DNA of 43,510 bases from NCBI GenBank assembly GCA_003137095.1, contig PLET01000099.1:135-43644 (forward strand), written 5' to 3'. Position numbers and translations under genes: made by a program. Source of the DNA: Gammaproteobacteria bacterium (lineage in GTDB: Bacteria > Pseudomonadota > Gammaproteobacteria > Steroidobacterales > Steroidobacteraceae). The stretch's first letter is position 1. Each line of letters begins with the position of its first letter. The notes under the pieces are model-generated. The model was not told the DNA's origin and did not search any database. It was given only the letters and a program-made list of their open reading frames with translations. Shown piece after piece: positions 1 to 7,868 of the stretch.

Positions 1-1077
1 ACGGCCGTCAGCATCGGCGGCGCGCCGCCCACCGCCGACTGGGCGCATTCGCCGATGAACCGGCTCGCCCCCGACGAGAAGGCAATCCAGCCCGCCGGGC
101 TGTTCACGCACATCCTGCTCAAGGACGATCCTCTGACCGATCTTGCGGACTGGCTCAAGCCGGCATTCCGATCCATCGACCAGATGTCCCTGCGGCAGTA
201 TCTGACCGAAAAGGGCGCTTCGCCCGAGGCCTTGCGGCTGATGGACGTCGGCGTTCCCGGCTGGGACCTCGACACGGGCAATGCGCTGGATTTTCTGCGC
301 AAGAATCACTATTACTTCTGGGAGGCGAAAAACGGCCCCTACAGCGTGGTGCGGGACGGTACCAGCACGCTGACCGACGCCATGGGGGCTTCCCTGAAAC
401 GGCCCGTCGCCCTTGATAAGCGGGTGGTCCACATCGACGCGGCACCGCACGGCGTGAGCGTCGCCTGTGCCGATGGTTCGAAGTATTCGGCGCGCGCCTG
501 CATCAACACCATTCCGCCGACGGTGCTCAAGGACATCCCCATCAGCGGGGGGGTGCCCGCGCGCCAGCGCGAAGCGTGGCAACGCCAACGGTCCGATCAA
601 TCCATCCAGATTTTTTTCGAATTCGAGGAGCCCTTCTGGGAGAAGGACGGATTGCCGGCCAATATGTGGACCGACGGACCCATGGAGTTCTTCGCGCACA
701 CCCCGTCGATCACCAATCCCGAGGGCGTGCTGCGCGCCTACATCAACGGCCGGGCGGTGCAGCCCCTGAACCGGATGAGCGAGGCAGAGCTGCGGGCCAC
801 GGCCCTTAAGGAGTTGGTACGGCTGCGTCCTGCCGCGGCGGGACTGGTCAGGGTCGGGCACATTCACAATTGGTCCACGTATCCCTTCTCCAAGGGCCAT
901 ATCGCCAATTTCATGCCGGGCGACATCGGGCGCTATGTCGACCTAGTCGGGGCGCCCGTCGGCGCCATGTATTTCGCCGGTGAGCACAACAGCCGCACCA
1001 CCGCCGGCATCGAAGGTGCCTGCGAGTCGGCCGAGAATTCGGTGGTCGCGATACTGGAGACCTTGGGTAAGGCCTGA
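1..1077 (+). CDS. Flavin-containing amine oxidase family oxidoreductase (5' end missing)
   Basis: The frame is open from base 1, so the N-terminus with the FAD dinucleotide-binding motif lies outside the window; 358 residues are visible. The C-terminal FAD-binding signature of the monoamine-oxidase superfamily is clear (YFAGEHNSRTTAGIEGACES near the end), as is the substrate-domain middle with aromatic-rich segments. Members oxidise amines or other substrates using FAD and oxygen. The gene ends 7 bases before the convergent DUF1838 gene and next to a run of exported redox enzymes, so it probably belongs to that pathway. An internal ATG at 55 is not the true start because coding continues upstream. 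The family is secure; the substrate is unknown. Confidence 0.85.
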   Translation, partial: TAVSIGGAPPTADWAHSPMNRLAPDEKAIQPAGLFTHILLKDDPLTDLADWLKPAFRSIDQMSLRQYLTEKGASPEALRLMDVGVPGWDLDTGNALDFLRKNHYYFWEAKNGPYSVVRDGTSTLTDAMGASLKRPVALDKRVVHIDAAPHGVSVACADGSKYSARACINTIPPTVLKDIPISGGVPARQREAWQRQRSDQSIQIFFEFEEPFWEKDGLPANMWTDGPMEFFAHTPSITNPEGVLRAYINGRAVQPLNRMSEAELRATALKELVRLRPAAAGLVRVGHIHNWSTYPFSKGHIANFMPGDIGRYVDLVGAPVGAMYFAGEHNSRTTAGIEGACESAENSVVAILETLGKA

Positions 1078-1084
1078 TGCGCGA

Positions 1085-1942
1085 TCAGCCCCGCAAGGCG
1101 CCGCGAGGATCCTCGAGCAGCTGCGGATGATGCTCGGCCATCAGGCGCCGCCAATCAGCCGGCATGGCCGCGGCGGAGAACACCTTCCGGCCGAAACAGC
1201 GGCTGAAGAAGTGGCCGTTGCGGTCGCCCATCTCCAGCCAGGCGGGATAATTCAGCAGATCGGTGAACACCTGGCCGGCGGGCACGGCCCGCGCGGCGGG
1301 ATTGGCGACGGCCTGCAGCGAACCGAAATACGTGGAGAGATCCTCGACCTGAAAGGCCGGGCGTGTGGTGTCGCTGGGTAGAGCGCGGGCTGAAAAATCC
1401 GAGCGCAGCCAGATGTCGTCACCCTCGATGAAAATCGGACCGGGCTCGCCGCTGCGCGTGGTGACGGTGCCCGGAATCCCCGCCGGCTCGTCCATCCGGC
1501 CGTGCACGCCGTAGCGTTGTTCGGATGGATGCGGCGTCTGGTAGGGCACCTTCTGGTCCTTGCCGGTGACCGGATTGTGGAAGGTCTCGAGCAGGGCACC
1601 GGTGGCGATGTCGGTGTAGAACGTGGTCGTGAGCGTGGTCACCGCGTAAGTCTCGGCGTCGACGTCCCGCACCTCGAAGAGCGTACCGATCAACATGTCC
1701 CAAAACGGCAGGTAGGTCGGCGGCACCGCACAATAGCGCCGTCCCTTCAACCACCAGATCCCGAAGCCTTCGCCGGCGATCCAGGCGAGCTTGCGATACA
1801 CCCTGGCAATACCCTGCGCGCTGGTGGTGTCCAGCGGCTCCGCGGCTTTGGGCAGCGATGGGTTGGGCGGCGCAGCCCTGACGGACGCAGCGCTCTGCAT
1901 CAAGGCCAGGCCCATCAAGCCGATGCTCTCGCGGCGATTCAT
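1085..1942 (-). CDS. DUF1838 family protein with Tat-type signal
   Basis: A 285-residue protein. The chosen ATG gives MNRRESIGLMGLALMQSAAS, a twin-arginine-like signal peptide followed by an Ala-rich cleavage region. The frame stays open upstream to 2053, but that extension would bury the signal, so I reject it. The body matches what I recall of DUF1838, including YRKLAWIAGEGFGIWWLKG and a late FTDLLNYPAWLEMGDRNGHF segment. No function is established for the family. It is convergent with the amine oxidase and divergent from the nitrilase-like gene, with about 180 bases between starts. Probably periplasmic. The Shine-Dalgarno sequence is weak, so the exact start is uncertain. Confidence 0.8.
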   Translation of the reverse strand: MNRRESIGLMGLALMQSAASVRAAPPNPSLPKAAEPLDTTSAQGIARVYRKLAWIAGEGFGIWWLKGRRYCAVPPTYLPFWDMLIGTLFEVRDVDAETYAVTTLTTTFYTDIATGALLETFHNPVTGKDQKVPYQTPHPSEQRYGVHGRMDEPAGIPGTVTTRSGEPGPIFIEGDDIWLRSDFSARALPSDTTRPAFQVEDLSTYFGSLQAVANPAARAVPAGQVFTDLLNYPAWLEMGDRNGHFFSRCFGRKVFSAAAMPADWRRLMAEHHPQLLEDPRGALRG

Positions 1943-1953
1943 GCCACGCGTAC

Positions 1954-2000
1954 TCGCAATGTCCGGGATCTTCGCAATGTCGGTCCTCGCAACGTCCGGG
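1954..2000. repeat. Three imperfect 14-base direct repeats upstream of the DUF1838 gene
   Basis: The unit TCGCAATGTCCGGG occurs at 1954-1967. Variants follow at 1972-1985 (TCGCAATGTCGGTC) and 1987-2000 (TCGCAACGTCCGGG). They lie between the divergent DUF1838 and nitrilase-like genes. They may be regulator-binding repeats, or a remnant coding duplication if the longer DUF1838 frame were used. Spacing is uneven (18 then 15 bases). Confidence 0.4.
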
Positions 2001-2122
2001 TTTAAAAGGATGTTGCCAGCGTCGCGCGAGCCGGGTGCCCGCATGCCGGGCAAGCCGATTTTTCAGCCGCAGGTCCCAGCACCTCCTGAGACCATAAGGA
2101 GCGAGCAGAGGAGGGTGGCGCG

Positions 2123-3310
2123 GTGAAGCTGGATGACCCGGAACGGAAGCGTTCGCCCATTCGCGGCGGGATGTCGCGCCGGGAGGCCATTTCGGCGACG
2201 GCCCTGGGACTTGCGTCGGCAGCCATGGGCGCCGGTGCCCGGTCAGCCCCGAGCCCGTCCGCCGGGATCCGGGCCGTGCCCGACAGCTCCTCCGACCTCG
2301 TCGCCCGCGACGGCAAATATGCCACGGTGCCGCTCAAGCGCGATTCCCTGAAAGTCACCGCGGTTCAGTCGAGGATCCGGGCGGCCGACGCGCGCAATCC
2401 GCAGAAGCAGATCCGCGAGAACCTCGATCACATGATCGAACTCATCGACGATGCCAATGGATTCCCCGGTCCGCAGGATCTGGTGTGCTTTCACGAGCAG
2501 CCGATCATGGGTTGGAATCCCTGGAGCCGCGAGGAGGCGCTGCGCGTCGCCATCGAGGTGCCCGGGGAGGAAACCGGACTGCTCGGCAAGAAGGCGCGGC
2601 AATACGGCTGCCATGTCTCGTTCGCCACCTTCGCCCGCGATCCGCAGTGGCCCGGCCACCTGCTGAGCCTCGGGGTTCTGATCGGACCTGATGGCGGCGT
2701 CATCGCCAAGCATTGGAAGGCGCACAACGGCCGGGGCTTCCGCCCCAACTGGGATTTGTACACCACGTCGATCTACGACGTTCTCGATCGGTACACGGAG
2801 ATGTACGGCACGGATGCGGTGCTGCCGCTCGCACGCACCGAGATCGGCAACATCTCCCTGACCGGTCCGCCGTTCGAGCCGGACATCTACCGGGCGCTGT
2901 CCTTGAAGGGGATGGAGATTTCACTGCGCACCGCCTCGGGCGGCTTCGCAACCGAGGATCCGCTCACTTCGTCGATGTTCAACCGCATCTACACCGTCGT
3001 ACCCAACAATTCCATCTCGCCCGGAAATCCCGGATTTCCGGAGGCCAGCGGTGCGGGCGGCACGGTGATCTACGCCCCGGGCGGGCGCGTGCTCGCCAAG
3101 GCGCAGACCGAGAACGAGGAATTCGTCACGGCCACCATCCCGATCGCTGAATTCCGCAAGACCCACACGCTTCCGGAGATTCCGATGGCGATGGTGCTGG
3201 CGGTGTACGGCCAGTACGTGCCGCGCTACAGCCCCAACCTGCAGGGGTCGTACATTCCGGCGGACTTTGTGGATGCATCGCGCTACTTCGCATCGAAACG
3301 GAATTGGTAA
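2123..3310 (+). CDS. Nitrilase-fold (carbon-nitrogen hydrolase) protein, Tat signal, catalytic cysteine apparently absent
   Basis: A 395-residue protein starting at GTG behind a strong AGGAGGG ribosome site at 2111; ATG at 2171 is an alternative. Residues 18-42 (SRREAISATALGLASAAMG) form a twin-arginine signal. The nitrilase core spans about 75-345. The glutamate is present (FHE, E125), as is the lysine (KHWK, K199). At the place of the nucleophile, where the family has a Cys upstream of FPE..RAL, this protein reads LTGPPFEPDIYRAL, with T247 in register. The only cysteines are C122 and C163. It is therefore either a non-hydrolytic homologue or uses different chemistry. It heads a plus-strand run of seven closely spaced genes. 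Confidence 0.82.
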   Translation: MKLDDPERKRSPIRGGMSRREAISATALGLASAAMGAGARSAPSPSAGIRAVPDSSSDLVARDGKYATVPLKRDSLKVTAVQSRIRAADARNPQKQIRENLDHMIELIDDANGFPGPQDLVCFHEQPIMGWNPWSREEALRVAIEVPGEETGLLGKKARQYGCHVSFATFARDPQWPGHLLSLGVLIGPDGGVIAKHWKAHNGRGFRPNWDLYTTSIYDVLDRYTEMYGTDAVLPLARTEIGNISLTGPPFEPDIYRALSLKGMEISLRTASGGFATEDPLTSSMFNRIYTVVPNNSISPGNPGFPEASGAGGTVIYAPGGRVLAKAQTENEEFVTATIPIAEFRKTHTLPEIPMAMVLAVYGQYVPRYSPNLQGSYIPADFVDASRYFASKRNW

Positions 3311-3337
3311 CCGCTCATCCTTTCTCAGGAGATCGAA

Positions 3338-3661
3338 ATGGCTGACTCGAACGCCCCGCGGCCCACCTACACGGTGGAGTTCATTCCAAGCGCAACCCGC
3401 AACGCCGTGTTTCTCGGCAATCCCACGCTCGACGGCATGATGCATGCCATCCTGGCGATCGGCGCGGAAGTCTGGGCCGACAAGCGCCGGCTGAAGATCA
3501 TCGAGAGCCTGATGACCGCCAAGCGCGAGGTGAACTTCGACAGCATCGAGAGCTACCTACCCACCCCGGAACAGGAGAAGGCCTGGGCCGCGGAGCGGGA
3601 TCTGATGATCAAGAATGCCTTCGGCCCGTTCATCGCACCCATCATCCCATCCGGATCCTGA
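3338..3661 (+). CDS. Small protein of unknown function (107 aa)
   Basis: It starts at ATG behind AGGAG at 3327-3331, with good spacing, 27 bases after the nitrilase-like gene and 13 before the methyltransferase. There is no signal peptide or membrane segment. The sequence is mixed alpha-helical, with a charged middle (ADKRRLKIIESLMTAKRE) and a Pro-rich end. I do not recognise a family. The ribosome site, codon pattern and tight spacing support a real gene. It may be a subunit or accessory protein for a neighbouring enzyme, but nothing in the sequence shows which. Confidence 0.75.
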   Translation: MADSNAPRPTYTVEFIPSATRNAVFLGNPTLDGMMHAILAIGAEVWADKRRLKIIESLMTAKREVNFDSIESYLPTPEQEKAWAAERDLMIKNAFGPFIAPIIPSGS

Positions 3662-3674
3662 AGGAGCCGCCCGC

Positions 3675-4853
3675 ATGCTCAATCGACGTTCGTTCATCTC
3701 CGTGGGATCCGCCCTCGCCGCCCTCCTGCCGATGCTGGCGGGCGCCGGCAGGGCCCATGCGAAGTCCGGCAAGCTACCGGTGGAATATGATCCCCGCGGT
3801 GCGGTCGGCCGGTTGGAGCGGTTGCCGCTGCTCGATCTCGAGAGCCGGCAGGACTTCATGGCCGGCGTGACCGCGTTCTCCACCACCGGAGAGCTCGCCC
3901 AGGCGGCGCGGGCGCATGGTGAGGCCATCATCAAGGCGAAGGGGCTCGACCCGACGAAGGAGCTGCCGGTCGAGACCGCGACGGCCCTGTTCGAATCCGA
4001 TCCGGTGATCGCCATGCGCGACCGCGTCTGGTTCAGCGCGCACAACTACGAGCACGACATTCTCGACGGACATTTCAAGGGCCATGCTGAACGTTATCTC
4101 GCGGTGCTCGAGGCCGCCGACCGCGCGGGACCGGGACGGCTCGAATTGAACCCGGATCTTCCCATCCCGCAGTACGCGCGCCACGAGATCCACCAGCAGC
4201 CCGGCGGCTATGTCGGCAATCCGTTTGCGGGCCACATCTATCATTACGCCACCAACATGTTCTATCGGGGCGGCAACGACCAGGATGAACGGCACCTCGG
4301 CTATGCAGCGGCCTGTCCCGTTCCGCAGGACGGCGGCGTCAAGCGCATTCTCGATCTCGGCACCGGCATCGGACAGCTCGCGGTGGCGATGAAGGAGCGC
4401 TTTCCACCGGCGGAGGTCACGGGACTCGACGTCGCCGCGCCGATGCTGCGCTATGCGCACATGCGGGCGGTCGATCTGGATCGGGACGTGATTTTCACCC
4501 AGCGTCTGGCCGAGGACACCCGCTACCCGGACGGTCATTTCGACATCGTGATCTCCTACATCCTGTTTCACGAGGTGCCGGCCGACACCAGCCGCGCCAT
4601 CATCGCGGAGGTTCACCGCATACTGCGACCCGGCGGCGTGTTCTACCCCATGGATTTCAATCTGTCGGCTTCAGCCACGGCCTTTAGGCGCTACGGCGAA
4701 TGGAAGGATCATCGCTGGAACAATGAACGCTGGCGGCTCGAGCATGCCACCGTGGATTTCGACGCCGAGATGCGCAAGGTGGGATTCACGGTGGAGGATC
4801 GCAGCGACAAGACGGCCATCTTCGGCAAGATCACCGGAGTGAAGGCGGCCTGA
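3675..4853 (+). CDS. Class I SAM-dependent methyltransferase with Tat-like signal
   Basis: A 392-residue protein. ATG at 3675 follows AAGGAG at 3661. It begins MLNRRSFISVGSALAALLPM, with an AHA end that looks like a twin-arginine signal and cleavage site. SAM motif I is ILDLGTGIGQ (225-234), followed by the acidic strand-2 residue (TGLDVAAPM) and a motif near YPDGHFDIVISYILFHEVP. A glycine loop (LRPGGVF) closes the Methyltransf_11-type domain. Residues 40-220 form a long family-specific N-terminal region. An exported methyltransferase is odd because SAM is cytoplasmic; the signal could be an uncleaved membrane anchor. The substrate is probably an intermediate of this cluster. Confidence 0.85.
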   Translation: MLNRRSFISVGSALAALLPMLAGAGRAHAKSGKLPVEYDPRGAVGRLERLPLLDLESRQDFMAGVTAFSTTGELAQAARAHGEAIIKAKGLDPTKELPVETATALFESDPVIAMRDRVWFSAHNYEHDILDGHFKGHAERYLAVLEAADRAGPGRLELNPDLPIPQYARHEIHQQPGGYVGNPFAGHIYHYATNMFYRGGNDQDERHLGYAAACPVPQDGGVKRILDLGTGIGQLAVAMKERFPPAEVTGLDVAAPMLRYAHMRAVDLDRDVIFTQRLAEDTRYPDGHFDIVISYILFHEVPADTSRAIIAEVHRILRPGGVFYPMDFNLSASATAFRRYGEWKDHRWNNERWRLEHATVDFDAEMRKVGFTVEDRSDKTAIFGKITGVKAA

Positions 4854-4874
4854 CGGGACGGCGGCCGCGACATC

Positions 4875-6386
4875 ATGGACCACGCCTGCTCCAAACGGCG
4901 GTTCCTTGGCCAAATCGCCGCCCTGGCGGGCATGACGGCGGCCGGTTCGATTGCGAATGACACACATCCCTGGGACGTCATCGTGGTGGGTGCCGGCACG
5001 GCCGGCATGCCTCTCGCGATCTTTGCGTCGCGCCGCGGCGCCCGGGTGCTGTTGATCGACGCGGCGTCGCGCATCGGCGGCACGCTATGGCTGTCCTCGG
5101 GGCAGATGAGTGCGGCCGGCACCCGGCTGCAACAGTCCCTCGGCATCGAGGACAGCCCCCAGGAGCATTACGACGACGTGATGCGCATCAGCCGCGGCAC
5201 GGCGAATCCGGAAATTCTGCGGCTGGCGGTGCAGAATGCCGCCAGGGCCGCCGACTGGCTGATGGACCACGGCTTCGAGATCAGGCCGGGACATCCGGTG
5301 CTGAGCGGCGGCCATGATCCGTATTCGAAGCGCCGATATTTCTGGGGCATGCGCGGCGGCCTGTCCGTGCTCGACATCCTCGAGAGGCAGCTGCAGCAGG
5401 AAATCGAATGCGGCAACGTCACGCTGCTGCTCGACACCGAGGTCACGGCGCTGATGCAGCACCGGCCCGGCGGCGAGGTCACCGGCGTGTTCGCGGCCCC
5501 CGCCGGTGGCCATCCGCGGGCGTACGCCGGCCGCAGCGTGGTGCTGACCTGCGGTGGCTATATCTCGAATGCCGCGATGTTCGAGCAATTGGAGGGCGTG
5601 CGTGACTACGGCAATACGGTCAATGCGTTCAGCCGCGGCGCCGGCATCAGCATGGGGGTGGCCGCGGGAGGCTATGTGCGCGGCCAGGAATGTCATCAGC
5701 CGCTTTTTAATGCGGTGCTCGCCAGCGACACCGTACCGAGTCCGCTACTGCTGCATCTGCTGACCGATCCCGTCTATCGCCCGGCATGGGAGATCTGGGT
5801 GAACATCCGTGGCGAGCGCTTCGTCGCCGAAGACACGCCGAGCTTTGACGACAAGGAAAAGGCACTGGCCCGGCAGCCGGAGGAGCGCTGCTGGGTCATC
5901 TTGGATGATGCCATCCTACAGGCTGCGCCCTCGCTCAGCCGCGAATGGAGCAAGAGCGACATCATCGCGGCATTCGGCGTGTATCCGCTGTTTTACAAGG
6001 CCGCGACGCTCGAGGATCTGTGCGCCCTGACCGGGATCGATGCGCCCGGCCTGCGGGCGACCGTGTCCGCCTACAATCAGGCGCAGGCCGGCGGCATGGA
6101 CGTCCTGGGCCGGACTCACATGCCGCTGCCCATCGCGCGGCCGCCGTTTTATGCCGTGCGCATGCAGGGCTATTATCTGCTCGATACCGCGGGACTGGCG
6201 GTGGATTCCCGGCTGCGGGTCATCACGCGAAGTGCGCATCCGATTCCGAATCTCTACGCGGCGGGGGAATTGCTGGGGATGGCGGCGCTACAGGGAAAAT
6301 CCTACTGCGGCGGCATGTCGGTCACGCCGGCGCTGGCCTTCGGACGGCTGCTCGGGGAAACCCTGCTGCCCATCGCCCGCGGTTGA
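4875..6386 (+). CDS. FAD-dependent oxidoreductase (fumarate reductase / ketosteroid dehydrogenase-like)
   Basis: A 503-residue protein of the FAD_binding_2 family. After a short KRRF-containing leader (residues 7-28) comes the dinucleotide-binding motif VVGAGTAG (37-44), then SRIGGTLWLSSGQM. The C-terminal FAD segment contains GKSYCGGMSVTPALAFGR. Relatives include flavocytochrome fumarate reductases and 3-oxosteroid 1-dehydrogenases, which reduce or introduce C=C bonds next to a carbonyl. The N-terminus resembles a Tat signal less strongly than those of its neighbours. It starts 21 bases after the methyltransferase and is followed after 7 bases by the ABM gene. The substrate is unknown; a steroid or quinone-like compound would fit the family. 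Confidence 0.85.
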   Translation: MDHACSKRRFLGQIAALAGMTAAGSIANDTHPWDVIVVGAGTAGMPLAIFASRRGARVLLIDAASRIGGTLWLSSGQMSAAGTRLQQSLGIEDSPQEHYDDVMRISRGTANPEILRLAVQNAARAADWLMDHGFEIRPGHPVLSGGHDPYSKRRYFWGMRGGLSVLDILERQLQQEIECGNVTLLLDTEVTALMQHRPGGEVTGVFAAPAGGHPRAYAGRSVVLTCGGYISNAAMFEQLEGVRDYGNTVNAFSRGAGISMGVAAGGYVRGQECHQPLFNAVLASDTVPSPLLLHLLTDPVYRPAWEIWVNIRGERFVAEDTPSFDDKEKALARQPEERCWVILDDAILQAAPSLSREWSKSDIIAAFGVYPLFYKAATLEDLCALTGIDAPGLRATVSAYNQAQAGGMDVLGRTHMPLPIARPPFYAVRMQGYYLLDTAGLAVDSRLRVITRSAHPIPNLYAAGELLGMAALQGKSYCGGMSVTPALAFGRLLGETLLPIARG

Positions 6387-6393
6387 ACAGGAG

Positions 6394-6696
6394 ATGCGAT
6401 TGGACAGGGTCATCATGATCGCCCGCATCCGGGTGCTGCCCGGTGCACAGAGCCGCTTCGAAGGCATCTTCGCCACCCGCCGGGCGCGCGCCGCGGCGCA
6501 TGAGCCGGGCACACTGAAATACGATCTGTATGCGGAGGCCGGCGATCCCCTGGTCTACACCGTGATCGAGGTGTTCGCCGGCGAGCAGGGCTTGCGCGCG
6601 CATCTGGAGGCCAGCACCGATCATGAAGACCTGATGGCCTGCTTCGACGGCAAACCCGAGGTGCATACCCTGCATCCGGTGCTCGCCACGGAGTAG
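6394..6696 (+). CDS. Antibiotic biosynthesis monooxygenase (ABM) domain protein
   Basis: About 100 residues forming a single ABM (dimeric alpha-beta barrel) domain: IARIRVLPGAQSRFEGIF, then an EPGTLKYDLY strand, then YTVIEVFAGEQGLRAHLEA. Members include cofactor-free monooxygenases acting on aromatic substrates, and also proteins of unknown role. The start is uncertain. ATG 6394 abuts the AGGAG at 6389-6393, which is too close; TTG 6400 or ATG 6415 would be better spaced and would still keep the first strand. No export signal is evident. Seven bases separate it from the FAD oxidoreductase, so the two are surely co-transcribed. Confidence 0.82.
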   Translation: MRLDRVIMIARIRVLPGAQSRFEGIFATRRARAAAHEPGTLKYDLYAEAGDPLVYTVIEVFAGEQGLRAHLEASTDHEDLMACFDGKPEVHTLHPVLATE

Positions 6697-6700
6697 AATT

Positions 6701-6723
6701 CCCCCGCCAATCGTCATCGGGGG
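6701..6723 (+). promoter_or_regulatory. Hairpin overlapping the ribosome site of the next gene
   Basis: CCCCCG (6701-6706) pairs with CGGGGG (6718-6723) across an 11-base loop. The right arm is the G-rich ribosome site for the ATG at 6729. Folding would hide that site, so the hairpin could lower translation of the downstream hydrolase. It has no U-tract, so it is not a typical terminator. It could be chance in GC-rich DNA. Confidence 0.35.
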
Positions 6724-6728
6724 ACAGC

Positions 6729-7868
6729 ATGCGGCGATACCTGATCGAAATCCTCAGCGTGAGCGTGAGCGTGGCCGTGGCGCTGGCCGGCGCCTGTCCC
6801 ACCCCGGCGGTTGCACGGCCCGCGCAGAAGGCGCTGGACATCTATTTCATCGACGTCGAGGGCGGCCAGGCGACGCTCATCGCCACGCCGCGCGGGCAGG
6901 CGGTGCTGGTGGACACCGGCAATCCGGGCACGCGCGATGCGGAGCGGATCATGGAGGCGATACGCGCCGCCGGCGTCAAGAAGATCGACTACCTGTTGAT
7001 CACGCACTATCACGGCGACCACATCGGCGGGTATCTGGAACTCGCCAAGCTCGTGCCCATTCTGAACTACGTGGATCATGGACCCAGCGTCGAATCCCGG
7101 CTGATCGACTCGAAGAAGGCCTACGACGCGGCGACCCTGTCCGCGCCGCATCGTATCGTCAGGCCCGGGGACCGGCTGCCGGTGCGGGGCATCGAATGGA
7201 CCATCGTGTCCTCCGCCGGGAAGACCCTCGAGGGCAGCATGCTCGGAGCGCCGGGGGCAGGCGAGGCAAATCCGTACTGCGCCGATTTTGCACCCAAGGA
7301 CATCCGGGAAGGCCCGGAAAATGCCCAATCCGTGGGCAGCGTGATCCGCTATGGCCGATTCCGCGCGGTCGATCTGGGCGACCTGCTGTGGAATTGGGAA
7401 GGTCAGCTCGCCTGTCCGGTCAACCTTATCGGCAGCGTCGATCTGCTGCTCACCACCCATCATGGACTTGCCTGGTCCGGGGCGCCCGCCCTGATCTTCG
7501 GATTGAGTCCGAGGGTGGTGGTGATGAACAACGGCACCCGCAAGGGCGCTGACGTCGACAGCTTCAAGACCCTGTATTCCTCCCCGGGACTCGAGGATCT
7601 GTGGCAGCTGCACTGGTCCGCGAATGCCTCGACGGAGTACAACGCGCCCGGCAGATACATTGCGAATCTGGAGACGCCCGCAACCACCGCCGGCGTGATC
7701 GCCGATCCGCCGCCGCCCGCAACCATGGGCAAGCCGGCGGCTGACATCGGCGATCCGAATCACGCGCCCGCCTATTGGATCAAGGTGTCTGCACAGCCCG
7801 ACGGCAGCTTCACCGTCACCAATTCGCGCAACGGTTTTTCCAAGACCTATGGGAGACGTCAATCATGA
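6729..7868 (+). CDS. Exported metallo-beta-lactamase-fold hydrolase
   Basis: A 379-residue protein with an N-terminal signal (residues 1-29, ending PAVA). The zinc motif THYHGDH (92-98) has the HxHxDH residues H93, H95, D97 and H98. The opening IYFIDVEGGQATLIATPRG and VDTGNPG resemble the ComEC/Rec2-type extracellular MBL subgroup. A further histidine pair (TTHHGL) occurs near residue 241. Such enzymes hydrolyse esters, phosphodiesters or lactones; the substrate here is unknown. A G-rich ribosome site lies at 6719-6724. The stop overlaps the start of the next gene (ATGA), implying coupled translation. Confidence 0.87.
   Translation: MRRYLIEILSVSVSVAVALAGACPTPAVARPAQKALDIYFIDVEGGQATLIATPRGQAVLVDTGNPGTRDAERIMEAIRAAGVKKIDYLLITHYHGDHIGGYLELAKLVPILNYVDHGPSVESRLIDSKKAYDAATLSAPHRIVRPGDRLPVRGIEWTIVSSAGKTLEGSMLGAPGAGEANPYCADFAPKDIREGPENAQSVGSVIRYGRFRAVDLGDLLWNWEGQLACPVNLIGSVDLLLTTHHGLAWSGAPALIFGLSPRVVVMNNGTRKGADVDSFKTLYSSPGLEDLWQLHWSANASTEYNAPGRYIANLETPATTAGVIADPPPPATMGKPAADIGDPNHAPAYWIKVSAQPDGSFTVTNSRNGFSKTYGRRQS

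Noticed and set aside
1943-2053. Longer N-terminus for the DUF1838 protein
   Set aside because: The extension would place 37 residues before a clear Tat-like signal and includes the direct repeats; the ATG at 1942 is more sensible.
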